A DNA stretch of 24,220 nt from an uncultured Verrucomicrobiota bacterium (GTDB taxonomy: Bacteria; Verrucomicrobiota; Verrucomicrobiia; Limisphaerales; UBA9464), in NCBI GenBank assembly GCA_903930165.1, contig CAIYXO010000774.1:1-24220 (forward strand), in the 5' to 3' direction. Positions 1 to 8,016 of the stretch are shown here, in pieces; within the stretch, counting starts at the first letter, position 1; the number at the start of each line of letters is the position of its first letter. The notes under the pieces are model-generated. The model was not told where the DNA came from. It saw only the letters and a list, made by a program, of their open reading frames with translations, and did no database searches. A program made the translations under genes and the position numbers.

Positions 1-2144
1 AGATCGAGTACCAGGCCGGGTTGCTCCTCTACCGGGTGAAGCTCGGCCAGCCGCGGTCGGAGGCGTTGGCGCGGGTCTTCGAGGAGCCGCGCAACCAACA
101 GCTGGTCCAGCGGGTCGAAGGGCTCCTGCTGGCCGACCAGTCGAAGAAGGAACTTTACGCCCAGAAGGAAGAGCTCTTCTTCGCGATCGAGGAGAAGTCG
201 CACGAAGCCGACCTCACGGAAAAAGGGCGCGCCTACATGTCGCCCTCGGATCCCGATGGGTTCGTGATGCCGGACCTGCCGACGCTCTACCATCAGATCG
301 ACACCGGTGCCGAAGCGGATCCGCGGAAGCGGATGGAGGCCAAGGCCAAGATCCAGGCCGAATTCGAGGAGCGGGCTTCCACGATCCACGCCATCTCGCA
401 GCTGCTCCGTGCCTATTGCCTGTATCAGAAGGACGTCCAGTACGTGGTGCAGGACAACAAGGTCATCATCGTCGACGAACACACGGGCCGCCTGATGACC
501 GGCCGTCGCTGGTCCGAAGGTCTCCACCAGGCCGTGGAGGCCAAGGAAGGCGTCCAGATCGAGCGCGAGACCCAGACCCTCGCCACGATCACGATCCAGA
601 ACTACTTCCGTCTCTACACCAAGCTGGCCGGCATGACCGGTACCGCGGAGACCGAGGCCCAGGAGTTCTTCGACATCTACAAGCTCGGCGTCCTCACCAT
701 CCCGACGAACCGGCCCAACATCCGCAAGGACTCCAACGACACCGTCTACAAGACCCGTCGCGAGAAGTTCAACGCGGTGGTCCAGGAGATCCGCAAGCTG
801 CACGCCGAGGGTCGACCGATCCTCGTCGGCACCATCTCCGTCGAGAGCAGCGAGGCGCTCAGCCGCCAGCTGAAGAAGGAAGGCATCGTCCACGCGGTGC
901 TCAACGCGAAGTACCACGAGCAGGAGGCCGAGATCGTGACGCGGGCGGGCCAGAAGGGCGCCGTCACCATCGCCACGAACATGGCCGGCCGCGGCACCGA
1001 CATCAAACTCGGCCCGGGGGTCTCCGAGATCGGCGGCCTCCACGTGCTGGGCACCGAGCGTCACGAGTCGCGGCGCATCGACCGCCAGCTCCGCGGCCGC
1101 TGTTCCCGCCAGGGCGACCCCGGTTCCTCCCACTTCTTCATCTCGCTCGAGGACGACCTCATGCGTCTCTTCGGTTCGGAGCGCATCACCAAGGTCATGG
1201 AACGGATGGGCCTCGAGGAGGGCCAGGAGCTGGAGCACCCGCTGCTCAACCGCTCGATCGAGACCGCCCAGAAGCGGGTCGAAGGCCACCACTACCAGCA
1301 GCGCAAGCGCACGCTCGAGTACGACGACGTGATGAACAAGCAGCGCGAGGTCGTGTACGGCTTCCGCAACGAGATCATCCATTCCGACGACGTCCGCGAC
1401 CGGCTCATGGACATCATGGAGGAGGTCGTCCTCCAGAAGGTCGAACAGTTCACGCGCCGGGATGCCGATGTGGCCGAGTGGAACGTCCGCGGCCTGGCCG
1501 ACTGGATCAACCTGAACTTCCCGCTCGGCATGCCCGAGGAGGAGATCGTGAAGGCGGCCCGCGACGGCAAGTCGTTGCCGGTGGCCGGTTCCCTCTTCGA
1601 CGGGTTGAGCGAGGCGCAGTTCTCCGCGCTGAACTTCCTCTCACGTTCGGTCCGGGAGGCCTACGAGCTGAAGATCAGCTTCGAGAAGGCCGACGCCTTG
1701 GCCAACATCGAGCGCTACACCATCCTCGATGCGATCGACCGCCTCTGGCAGGAGCATCTCTACGGGATGGATTCCCTCCGCAACTCGATCGGCCTCCGGG
1801 CCTACGGCCAGCGGGATCCGCTGATCGAGTACAAGGCCGAAGCCTTCAAGCTCTTCGACGAGCTGATGGTCAACATCAAGACGGAGATCTGTCACAACAT
1901 CTTCCGAAGTGCTTCGAGCCTGATGGCCTTCGAGCAGTTCCTGCACAACCTCCCGCAGGCGACCGTCCACCAGAGTGCGGCTCCGTTCCAGGATCCCGCC
2001 CAAGGCGGGGGTGCCGACCTGGTCAGCGAGGCCAACGAGGTGCTGACCAAGGCCCGTCCGGCACGGGCCACTCCGCGGGTGGGGCGCAACGATCCCTGTC
2101 CGTGCGGCAGCGGTAAGAAGTACAAGAAGTGCTGCGGGCAATGA
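1..2144 (+). CDS. secA: Preprotein translocase ATPase SecA (3' part, start outside window)
   Basis: SecA is the cytoplasmic ATPase that drives unfolded preproteins through the SecYEG channel. The reading frame is open from the first bases (codon phase begins at position 3), so about 713 C-terminal residues are present and the first nucleotide-binding domain is missing. In order I see the preprotein cross-linking domain with its return to the motor core (VIIVDEHTGRLMTGRRWSEG, about 465-525), the second motor domain (GMTGTAETE, about 633-660; NMAGRGTDIKLG, about 978-1014), motif VI as RGRCSRQGDPG (about 1093-1125), the helical scaffold and wing region (LEYDDVMNKQR, about 1315-1347), and a C-terminal zinc-binding SEC-C motif (CPCGSGKKYKKCCG) ending at the stop codon. 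The Cys-Ser in motif VI replaces the usual Ala/Ser-Gly and resembles chlamydial SecA (RGRCARLGDPG), which supports a PVC origin. No frameshift is seen. The family assignment is certain. Confidence 0.98.
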   Translation, partial: IEYQAGLLLYRVKLGQPRSEALARVFEEPRNQQLVQRVEGLLLADQSKKELYAQKEELFFAIEEKSHEADLTEKGRAYMSPSDPDGFVMPDLPTLYHQIDTGAEADPRKRMEAKAKIQAEFEERASTIHAISQLLRAYCLYQKDVQYVVQDNKVIIVDEHTGRLMTGRRWSEGLHQAVEAKEGVQIERETQTLATITIQNYFRLYTKLAGMTGTAETEAQEFFDIYKLGVLTIPTNRPNIRKDSNDTVYKTRREKFNAVVQEIRKLHAEGRPILVGTISVESSEALSRQLKKEGIVHAVLNAKYHEQEAEIVTRAGQKGAVTIATNMAGRGTDIKLGPGVSEIGGLHVLGTERHESRRIDRQLRGRCSRQGDPGSSHFFISLEDDLMRLFGSERITKVMERMGLEEGQELEHPLLNRSIETAQKRVEGHHYQQRKRTLEYDDVMNKQREVVYGFRNEIIHSDDVRDRLMDIMEEVVLQKVEQFTRRDADVAEWNVRGLADWINLNFPLGMPEEEIVKAARDGKSLPVAGSLFDGLSEAQFSALNFLSRSVREAYELKISFEKADALANIERYTILDAIDRLWQEHLYGMDSLRNSIGLRAYGQRDPLIEYKAEAFKLFDELMVNIKTEICHNIFRSASSLMAFEQFLHNLPQATVHQSAAPFQDPAQGGGADLVSEANEVLTKARPARATPRVGRNDPCPCGSGKKYKKCCGQ

Positions 2145-2173
2145 GCCCGGTGGCGTTCGGTGCCTGAAAGGGT

Positions 2174-2202
2174 GGGTCGCATCGGCGGATCGATGCGATC
2201 CC
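2174..2202. terminator. Hairpin between convergent secA and pseudopilin gene
   Basis: TCGCATCG (2177-2184) pairs perfectly with CGATGCGA (2191-2198) around a 6-nt loop. After a one-base bulge the stem can extend through GGG (2174-2176) and CCC (2200-2202). It lies 30 bp after the secA stop and 49 bp from the stop of the opposing gene, so it could end transcription from both sides. No T-run follows on either strand, so intrinsic termination is an inference. Confidence 0.5.
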
Positions 2203-2250
2203 CTTGGCGGCTGCGACGTGGATGGCCGAAGCTTCAGCCGGTTGCCCCGG

Positions 2251-3036
2251 TCATTGGATTCCGACCTTGAAGTAGCACTTCCAGTCGCCGATGTCGCCGC
2301 CGCCGGCCCCGATCAGGACACGGCGCCCGGCAAACCACTCGGCGTGTCCGTCCTCGAAGAGGAAGTTGCCGCCTTCCGGCGCGTTGCGCGCGATCCGATG
2401 CACGGTGGTCGGGACCGGCTTCCCGTTGAAGGTGGTCATCCAGTTCAGGCGTCCGTCCAACACGTTGGTCGCCGTCGCCGGCCCGAATCCTTGCAGGCGG
2501 TCGATCAGGACCGGCGCCCCGCTGAATTCCCCGCCCGGACGCTGACGGTAGAACCAGTCCGACGTGCCGAAGCTCCGCGCGAAGCTGTCCACCGAGCCCG
2601 CCCGACGTCCCGGCAGGTAGAAGTATCCCGTCAGGATCGGCGACGTCTCCGGACCGGTCGTTCCGAACCGGTCGGAGTCCACCGAGCGATGCCAGTCGTC
2701 GGTCGGACAGAACAGGATGTGGTTCGCGTTCTTCTTCTCGCCCCGCGCGTTCGGCTTGGTCGAACGCGTGAGGTAGTCGGTCCAGAACTTCATCATGTTG
2801 GTCCCCATCCAACTCAGGTGGAACCCGTCGCTGTTGTCCGGAAACAGGTCCCGGTTGTCGGAGGTGTACAAGGCCAGCGCCACGCCCCACTGGCGCTCGT
2901 TGCTCATGCACTGCGTGCGGACCGCCTGGCGCTTCGCCTTCGACAGCGCCGGCAGGATCATGCCGGCGAGGATGGCGATGATGGCGATCACCACGAGGAG
3001 TTCGATCAGCGTGAAGCCGGAGCGGCGTGCGTTCAT
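2251..3036 (-). CDS. Secreted pseudopilin-like protein with prepilin N-terminus (H-X9-DG type)
   Basis: The 261-residue product begins MNARRSG followed by FTLIELLVVIAIIAILAGM, a class III (type IV pilin/type II secretion pseudopilin) signal. Prepilin peptidase would cut after the Gly, and the new N-terminus is Phe with Glu at +5. The frame stays open upstream to 3222, but the ATG at 3036 puts the signal at the N-terminus and is clearly the right start; no good Shine-Dalgarno sequence precedes it. The rest is a soluble domain ending with a GGNFLFEDGHAEW segment, which matches the prepilin-associated H-X9-DG motif. The His expected nine residues before DG is Ala here. Such proteins are present in many copies in Planctomycetes and Verrucomicrobia, and their role (pseudopilus-like fibre, secretion or surface protein) is not established. 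No other pilus gene is adjacent. It is divergent from the DUF1549 gene at 3182. Confidence 0.9.
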   Translation of the reverse strand: MNARRSGFTLIELLVVIAIIAILAGMILPALSKAKRQAVRTQCMSNERQWGVALALYTSDNRDLFPDNSDGFHLSWMGTNMMKFWTDYLTRSTKPNARGEKKNANHILFCPTDDWHRSVDSDRFGTTGPETSPILTGYFYLPGRRAGSVDSFARSFGTSDWFYRQRPGGEFSGAPVLIDRLQGFGPATATNVLDGRLNWMTTFNGKPVPTTVHRIARNAPEGGNFLFEDGHAEWFAGRRVLIGAGGGDIGDWKCYFKVGIQ

Positions 3037-3181
3037 GGAAGCTGGAATTCGGGGCGCTTCGGATTCGGTACGCCTCCGCTGAAGGAAGGTCAATGACGCC
3101 GCCACCAACCGGTGAGTTTCCAGTCTCCGGCCAACTTCCCGTTGCACCGTTGTCGCTCCTGCGGAACATCCGTCCATCCCC

Positions 3182-5677
3182 ATGATCCTGGACTCCAAAC
3201 CCGGCCGCCCCGCGGCCGCCATCCTGCGTCTTCTCGCCGCAGGATGGCTCGCGGCGTGTCCGGTGGTGGCTGCGGTGCGCCCCCAGTCGGAGGCGGAAGC
3301 CCGGCTCCATTGGGCCTTTCTTCCGTTGGGAAACCCTTCCGTTCCGTCGGACTCCGCGACTCCGGCGGCCGACGGAGGGCCGGTGGACGCCTTCCTCCGG
3401 CGAAGCCTGGCGGCGAAGGGCCTCGAGCCGTCGCCTTCCGCGCCGGCTGCGGTGGTGCTTCGCCGGCTTCACTACGCCCTGATCGGATTGCCGCCTTCCG
3501 ATGCGGACCATGCCCGGTTCGCAGAGGCGTGGAACCGCTCGGCGGAAATGGCCGTGGAAGGCGAGATCGACCGTCTGCTGGCGGATCCCCGCTACGGTGA
3601 GCGATGGGGTCGCCATTGGCTCGACGTCGCGCGCTACGCCGACACCAAGGATCTCGTCCTCCAGTACGGCACGGACGCCATCCGTCCGTTCGCCTACACC
3701 TACCGCGACTACGTCGTCCGCGCCTTCAACGAGGACCTGCCCTTCGACGCCTTCATCCGGGACCAGTTGGCGGCCGATCTCGAATCCCCGCAGGTGCCGT
3801 CGTGGCGGCTCGCGGCGATGGGTTTCCTCACGCTGGGCCGCCTCTTCGACAACAACGTGCACGACCAGATCGACGACCAGATCGACACGGTCACCCGGGG
3901 CTTCCTCGGACTCACGGTCTCCTGCGCCCGCTGCCACGACCACAAGTACGACGCGGTCCCCCAGGCGGACTACTACGGCCTCTACGGCGTCTTCGCCTCC
4001 TCGGAACGCCCCGCGCCGCCGCCGCTCATCGAGGATCCCGCCTCGGTTCCCGGCGGACCCGAGTTCGAGCAGCGGATGGAGAAGGCGCGCAAGGAACTCG
4101 AGGACCATGTCGACGCCGAGTTCGTCCGTCTCTCGGGCATCCTCCGGGGCCGCATCGGCGAGTATCTCGTGCGCGCGGTCACCACGCCGCCAGACCTCAC
4201 CGAAACCGCGCAGTTCGGGCTCTCTCTGACCCCCGAGGACTTCCGGCCGACGTTGATGCTCCGAACCCGTCGCTTTGTTGCGCGCCGTGCGGTGGAGACC
4301 GACCACGTCTTCGGACCTTGGGCGCGGCTGATGGCGCTGCCGGAAGCCGTGTTCCCGATCGCCGCCGCCGACCTGCGTCCGCGCCTGGGAAACGACCTCG
4401 GCTGGAATCCGCTCGTCGTCGGCTTCCTCGTCGGACGCGGCGTGACGAACCGCGCCGATGTCGCTCGGGCGTACGGCGAACTGCTCGTCCGCGAATGGAC
4501 GGCTTCGCAAGCCACGAACGCCTCGCCCTCGACGGCGGATTCCCGTGAGTTGGTGGAGATCGTCACCGGGAAGGACAGCCCCGTCGGGTTCGCCCGTCGG
4601 GACACGCCCGACCACATGTCGCGGCCCGAGAAGGACCGTTGGGGCGGCCTGGTCCAGAACCTCGACAAGATCGCCGCCCACGCGACGAACCGTCCTCCGG
4701 CGCGCGCCATGGTGCTCCGCGACCTGCCCGAGCCGATCCAGCCCAGGATCTTCGTCCGCGGCAGCCCTGCACGTCCGGGCGATCCGGTTCAGCGTGCCTT
4801 CCTGCGTGTGCTGACGGGCGGCGAGGTGCGGCCATTCGGCGCCGGCAGCGGCCGCCTCGGGCTCGCCGCCGCCATCGCCAGCCCGACCAATCCCCTCACC
4901 GCACGGGTCTTCGTCAACCGCGTCTGGATGGAACACTTCGGCGAACCGCTCGTGGCGACCCCCGCGGACTTCGGCGCACGCAGCGAACCACCCACCCATC
5001 CCGAGCTGCTCGACTGGCTCGCCGCGGACTTCATCCGGTCGGGCTGGAGCGTGAAGCATCTCCATCGTGTGCTGCTGCGCAGCGCGGCCTTCCGGCAGTC
5101 GGGCGAAGACGCGGCGTCGCCGTCGCATCGGCTCGCCCGCTCCGTGGATCCGGAGAACCGTCTGCTCTGGCATCATCCGCGCCGTCGCCTCGACCTCGAA
5201 GCGATGCGCGACACCCTGCTCCACGTCTCCGGCCGTCTCGATCCCGCACGCGGTGGACGTCCCGTGGATGTCGCATCCGATCCCGCCAACCGGCGACGCA
5301 CCGTGTACGGGCTGGTGGACCGCCAGAATCTCCCGGGCCTGTTCCGTTCCTTCGACTTCGCCGTACCGGATCAATGCGTCGAAAGGCGTCCCCGCACCAC
5401 CGTGCCCCAGCAGGCGCTGTTCCTGATGAACTCGTCCTTCGTCCACGAACAGGTCCACGCCCTCGCGTCGCTCCCCTCGGTCGCCGGGGAACGGGATCCT
5501 GTCCGCCGGGTCGAGGCCGTCTTCCGCCGCGTGCTCGGTCGGCCCCCGTCCGGTTCCGAATCCGCCGCGGCGCTGCGGTTCCTCGGCGTGACCGACACCG
5601 GCCAGGTCGACGACTCCCGGTGGGAGCCGTTGATCCAGGCGGTGCTCGCCACCAACGAACTGGTTTTCCTGGATTGA
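3182..5677 (+). CDS. DUF1549/DUF1553 domain secreted protein (PSCyt2/PSD1)
   Basis: The 831-residue protein has an N-terminal hydrophobic export signal (about residues 10-31). The signal contains LAAC (23-26), which would satisfy a lipobox, so a lipoprotein is possible, although a cut near VVA/AVR at 31 is equally plausible. The DUF1549 domain covers about 65-275 and contains HWLDVARYADT and SCARCHDHK, with C248, C251 and H252 forming a CxxCH. A less conserved middle follows. DUF1553 covers about 560-760 (NPLTARVFVNRVWMEHFGE; HPELLDWLA; PRTTVPQQALFLMN). The N-terminal PSCyt1 haem domain found in many relatives is absent. It is the first gene of an operon: the MOSC gene starts 17 bp after its stop and a DUF1501 gene follows. 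The function of these families is unknown; they are enriched in PVC bacteria and often sit near polymer-degradation genes. Confidence 0.93.
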   Translation: MILDSKPGRPAAAILRLLAAGWLAACPVVAAVRPQSEAEARLHWAFLPLGNPSVPSDSATPAADGGPVDAFLRRSLAAKGLEPSPSAPAAVVLRRLHYALIGLPPSDADHARFAEAWNRSAEMAVEGEIDRLLADPRYGERWGRHWLDVARYADTKDLVLQYGTDAIRPFAYTYRDYVVRAFNEDLPFDAFIRDQLAADLESPQVPSWRLAAMGFLTLGRLFDNNVHDQIDDQIDTVTRGFLGLTVSCARCHDHKYDAVPQADYYGLYGVFASSERPAPPPLIEDPASVPGGPEFEQRMEKARKELEDHVDAEFVRLSGILRGRIGEYLVRAVTTPPDLTETAQFGLSLTPEDFRPTLMLRTRRFVARRAVETDHVFGPWARLMALPEAVFPIAAADLRPRLGNDLGWNPLVVGFLVGRGVTNRADVARAYGELLVREWTASQATNASPSTADSRELVEIVTGKDSPVGFARRDTPDHMSRPEKDRWGGLVQNLDKIAAHATNRPPARAMVLRDLPEPIQPRIFVRGSPARPGDPVQRAFLRVLTGGEVRPFGAGSGRLGLAAAIASPTNPLTARVFVNRVWMEHFGEPLVATPADFGARSEPPTHPELLDWLAADFIRSGWSVKHLHRVLLRSAAFRQSGEDAASPSHRLARSVDPENRLLWHHPRRRLDLEAMRDTLLHVSGRLDPARGGRPVDVASDPANRRRTVYGLVDRQNLPGLFRSFDFAVPDQCVERRPRTTVPQQALFLMNSSFVHEQVHALASLPSVAGERDPVRRVEAVFRRVLGRPPSGSESAAALRFLGVTDTGQVDDSRWEPLIQAVLATNELVFLD

Positions 5678-5694
5678 ACGTGGACCTTTTCCCC

Positions 5695-6240
5695 ATGAGC
5701 GAGGTGATCCACAGGACCCGGACGGAAATGGATGCGGCGTTGGATTCCCTTCGTGCGTCCCCGCGCGACGCCGGCACCGTGGCCTTGATCGTCGCCCGTC
5801 CGGGCGTGGATGAACGGCAGCCGGTCGAAGCCGTGGAGCTGGCGCCGAACCGCCCGCTTCCGGGGGACCGCTGGGCCGCCAAGCCTTCCGCCGGAGCGGA
5901 GCCGCCGAAGCGCCAGCTCACCGTGATGAACGTCCGCGTGACCGGGTTGGTCGCGGGTCCGCGCGAACGTTGGCCGCTGACCGGCGACAATCTCCTGGTC
6001 GACTTCGACCTCTCCGAGGACCGCCTTCCTGCCGGCACCCGGCTTCGGGTCGGGACGGCCGTGCTCGAGATCAGCCCCGAGCGCCACGCGGGCTGTTCCA
6101 AGTTCGCCGCCCGGTTCGGCAAGGAGGCTCTCGCCTTCGTGAACTCGACCGAAGGAAGGCGCCTGCGCCTGCGCGGCCTGCTGGCCCATGTGGTCGAGGC
6201 GGGCACGGTGCGCGTGGGCGACCCGATCGGACTCGCCTGA
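5695..6240 (+). CDS. MOSC domain-containing protein
   Basis: The 181-residue product matches the stand-alone MOSC domain (molybdenum cofactor sulfurase C-terminal; YiiM-like single-domain type). It shows the LPGDRWAAK segment (about 62-70), QLTVMNVRV, TGDNLLVDFDLSEDRLPAGT (about 101-120) and HAGCSKFAARFG (about 130-141), with the conserved MOSC cysteine. MOSC domains are thought to bind or carry sulfur/molybdopterin groups; single-domain bacterial members are linked to detoxification of N-hydroxylated or similar compounds. There is no signal peptide, so it is probably cytoplasmic, unlike both neighbours. It starts 17 bp after the DUF1549/DUF1553 stop, and its own stop is 4 bp before the DUF1501 start, so the three genes are almost surely co-transcribed. 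The substrate cannot be told from sequence. Confidence 0.9.
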   Translation: MSEVIHRTRTEMDAALDSLRASPRDAGTVALIVARPGVDERQPVEAVELAPNRPLPGDRWAAKPSAGAEPPKRQLTVMNVRVTGLVAGPRERWPLTGDNLLVDFDLSEDRLPAGTRLRVGTAVLEISPERHAGCSKFAARFGKEALAFVNSTEGRRLRLRGLLAHVVEAGTVRVGDPIGLA

Positions 6241-6244
6241 CCCC

Positions 6245-7693
6245 ATGAACCCGGGACCTCCGCTTCCACAACGTTGCCTCACCCGCCGCGAACTTCTCCG
6301 CGGAATGGGCACGGGACTCGGGGTGCTCGGCTTCTACGGAGTGCTCGGCGCCTCACGTCTGCTGGGCGACGCGTCCACGTCGACCGCTTCCACCACGTCG
6401 CCGCTCGCGGCCCGGCCTCCCCATTTCCGTCCGCGGGCCCGGCGCATCATCCACATCTACCTGAACGGAGGCCCGTCCCAGGTCGACACCTTCGACCCCA
6501 AGCCCGCCCTCGCGAAGTGGGCCGGGAAGATCCTCCCCGGTGGCAACCTCACCACCGAACGCCCGCTCGGTGCCGCACTGCCGTCGCCGTTCGCCTTCGG
6601 TCGCCATGGCGGGAGCGGCCTCGAGATCAGCGAGATCTTTCCCCACACCGCGCGTCACGCCGACGACCTCTGCGTCGTCCGCTCGATGCACGCCAACACG
6701 CCGAACCACGAACAGTCCATGCGCCTCATGAACTGCGGCGACGAACGGCTGTCCCGCCCCAGCTACGGCGCGTGGCTCACCTACGGCCTCGGCACCGAGA
6801 ACGAGAACCTCCCCGGCTTCATCGCCCTCTGTCCCGGACTCCCGGTCTCGGATGTCTCCAACTGGCGCTCCGCCTTCCTGCCCGGCATCTACCAGGGCAC
6901 GCACATCGACACGCGGAAGACCAAGCCCGAGGAACTCGTCGAGAACATCCGCAACGCCCGGCTCGGTCCTTCCGAGCAGCGTCGCCAGCTCGACCTGCTC
7001 GCGGAACTCAACGCCGAGCACCGGCGCCTGCGCGGCGACGATCCCCAGCTCGAGGCCCGCATCCAGTCCTTCGAGCTCGCATTCCGCATGCAGATGCAGG
7101 CGACGGACGCCTTCGACGTCTCCCGCGAGCCCGAGTCCGTCCGCGCTATGTACGGCAACTCCGTGCAGTCCCGTCAGCTGCTCATCGCCCGACGGCTGGT
7201 CGAACGCGGCGTTCGTGTGGTGCAGTGCTACCACGGCGACGTCCAGCCTTGGGACAGCCATGACATGATCGCCGACGCCCACCGGAACCTGGCCCGCGAG
7301 GTCGACCAGGGCATCGGGGCGCTGTTGACCGACTTGAAGCGGCTGGGGTTGCTCGAGGATACGTTGGTCGTCTGCGGCGGTGAGTTCGGCCGGACGCCCG
7401 CGGTCGAGATGCCGGCCCCGGGCACGCCGGGCAACGGCAAGGGCCGGGACCACAACCACCATGGCTTCAGCGTCTGGCTGGCCGGCGGCGGCGTGAAGGG
7501 CGGGCAGGCCTACGGAGCCACCGACGAGTTCGGCTTCCGCGCCGTGGAGAAGCCGGTCCATGTCCACGACCTCCACGCCACGATGCTCCACCTGATGGGC
7601 TTCGACCACGAACGCCTCACCTACCGCTACGCCGGCCGCGACTTCCGCCTCACCGACGTCGCGGGCGAAGTCGTCCACGGATTGCTGGCCTGA
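6245..7693 (+). CDS. DUF1501 domain-containing secreted protein
   Basis: The 482-residue protein belongs to the DUF1501 family, which has an alkaline-phosphatase/sulfatase-like fold by family description but no established reaction. The N-terminus has a twin-arginine-like signal (TRRELLR at 13-19, then the hydrophobic GMGTGLGVLGFYGVLGA). Family landmarks follow: NGGPSQVDTFDPKP, the PHTARHADDLCVVRSMHA segment with NHEQS, PSYGAWLTYGLG, and near the C-terminus CGGEFGRTPAVE, GRDHNHHGFSVWLAGGG and LHATMLHLMGFDH. I chose ATG 6245 over an in-frame start at 6188, because the latter would overlap the MOSC gene and push the twin arginines too far in. It is the last gene of the operon. DUF1501 genes normally follow directly after a DUF1549/DUF1553 gene; here a MOSC gene separates them. 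Confidence 0.94.
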   Translation: MNPGPPLPQRCLTRRELLRGMGTGLGVLGFYGVLGASRLLGDASTSTASTTSPLAARPPHFRPRARRIIHIYLNGGPSQVDTFDPKPALAKWAGKILPGGNLTTERPLGAALPSPFAFGRHGGSGLEISEIFPHTARHADDLCVVRSMHANTPNHEQSMRLMNCGDERLSRPSYGAWLTYGLGTENENLPGFIALCPGLPVSDVSNWRSAFLPGIYQGTHIDTRKTKPEELVENIRNARLGPSEQRRQLDLLAELNAEHRRLRGDDPQLEARIQSFELAFRMQMQATDAFDVSREPESVRAMYGNSVQSRQLLIARRLVERGVRVVQCYHGDVQPWDSHDMIADAHRNLAREVDQGIGALLTDLKRLGLLEDTLVVCGGEFGRTPAVEMPAPGTPGNGKGRDHNHHGFSVWLAGGGVKGGQAYGATDEFGFRAVEKPVHVHDLHATMLHLMGFDHERLTYRYAGRDFRLTDVAGEVVHGLLA

Positions 7694-7714
7694 ATCCCTG
7701 CGGCCACCCGACGT

Positions 7715-7898
7715 GGATCCGCAGATGTCGCAGAGGAACGCAGATGGAGACGGGTTCTGGCGTGGGCGAATGGAACCGGCGGTTTTCTGCAGGCGGGGGC
7801 CCGTACCGGGTGCGGACCTGACCCGCGGTCTGAGTCTGCCGTCGGTCCCGTGTCCGTTTCTTCATCGGCGTGAATCGGCGTCATCTGCGGATGGATCC
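7715..7898. repeat. Imperfect inverted repeat of a CGCAGATG-type intergenic element
   Basis: The 323-bp gap between the DUF1501 gene and rlmN holds no convincing gene. The left arm (7715-7752) reads GGATCCGCAGATG and then two further GCAGA/GCAGATG units. The complement of the right arm (about 7855-7898) reads GGATCCATCCGCAGATG and then CGCCGAT/CGCCGATG units, so the arms align over roughly 40 nt with mismatches and a 4-nt gap; 11 bp (CATCTGCGGAT, 7882-7892) are a perfect match. About 100 nt separate the arms. Short-period elements of this kind are widespread between genes in Verrucomicrobia and other environmental bacteria; their function is unknown to me. Confidence 0.6.
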
Positions 7899-7992
7899 CC
7901 TTTCGTGGACTGGTTCGAGGGCACCGGTTGCTTGGTGGACGCCATGAAGGTATTTCTGCGGCGTCCTTCGCGGGGTTTCCCGTCCCGGAACC

Positions 7993-8014
7993 GTCCGGGG
8001 CGACGTCCCCGGGC
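7993..8014 (+). promoter_or_regulatory. Hairpin abutting the rlmN start codon
   Basis: GTCCGGGG (7993-8000) can pair with CCCCGGGC (8007-8014) around the loop CGACGT, giving eight pairs including one G-T. The last paired base is two nucleotides before the rlmN ATG (8017). It occupies the place where a Shine-Dalgarno sequence would be, and none is visible. It may lower or gate translation initiation; this is inferred from sequence only. Confidence 0.4.
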
Positions 8015-8016
8015 CC

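Noticed and set aside
416..2116. A 566-residue open frame in another frame of secA
   Set aside because: It is Arg/Pro/His-rich, lies fully within secA on the same strand and has no recognisable domain.
3923..3960. Calling the DUF1549 proteins c-type cytochromes from CARCHDHK
   Set aside because: A single CxxCH inside DUF1549 without the PSCyt1 domain and without a visible distal Met/His arrangement is not enough to assign haem binding.
2234..5458. A 1074-residue open frame on the minus strand opposite the first DUF1549/DUF1553 gene
   Set aside because: It is antisense to a clear family member and to part of the pseudopilin gene, has Arg/Gly/Glu-rich low-complexity composition and no domain; it is a high-GC shadow frame.
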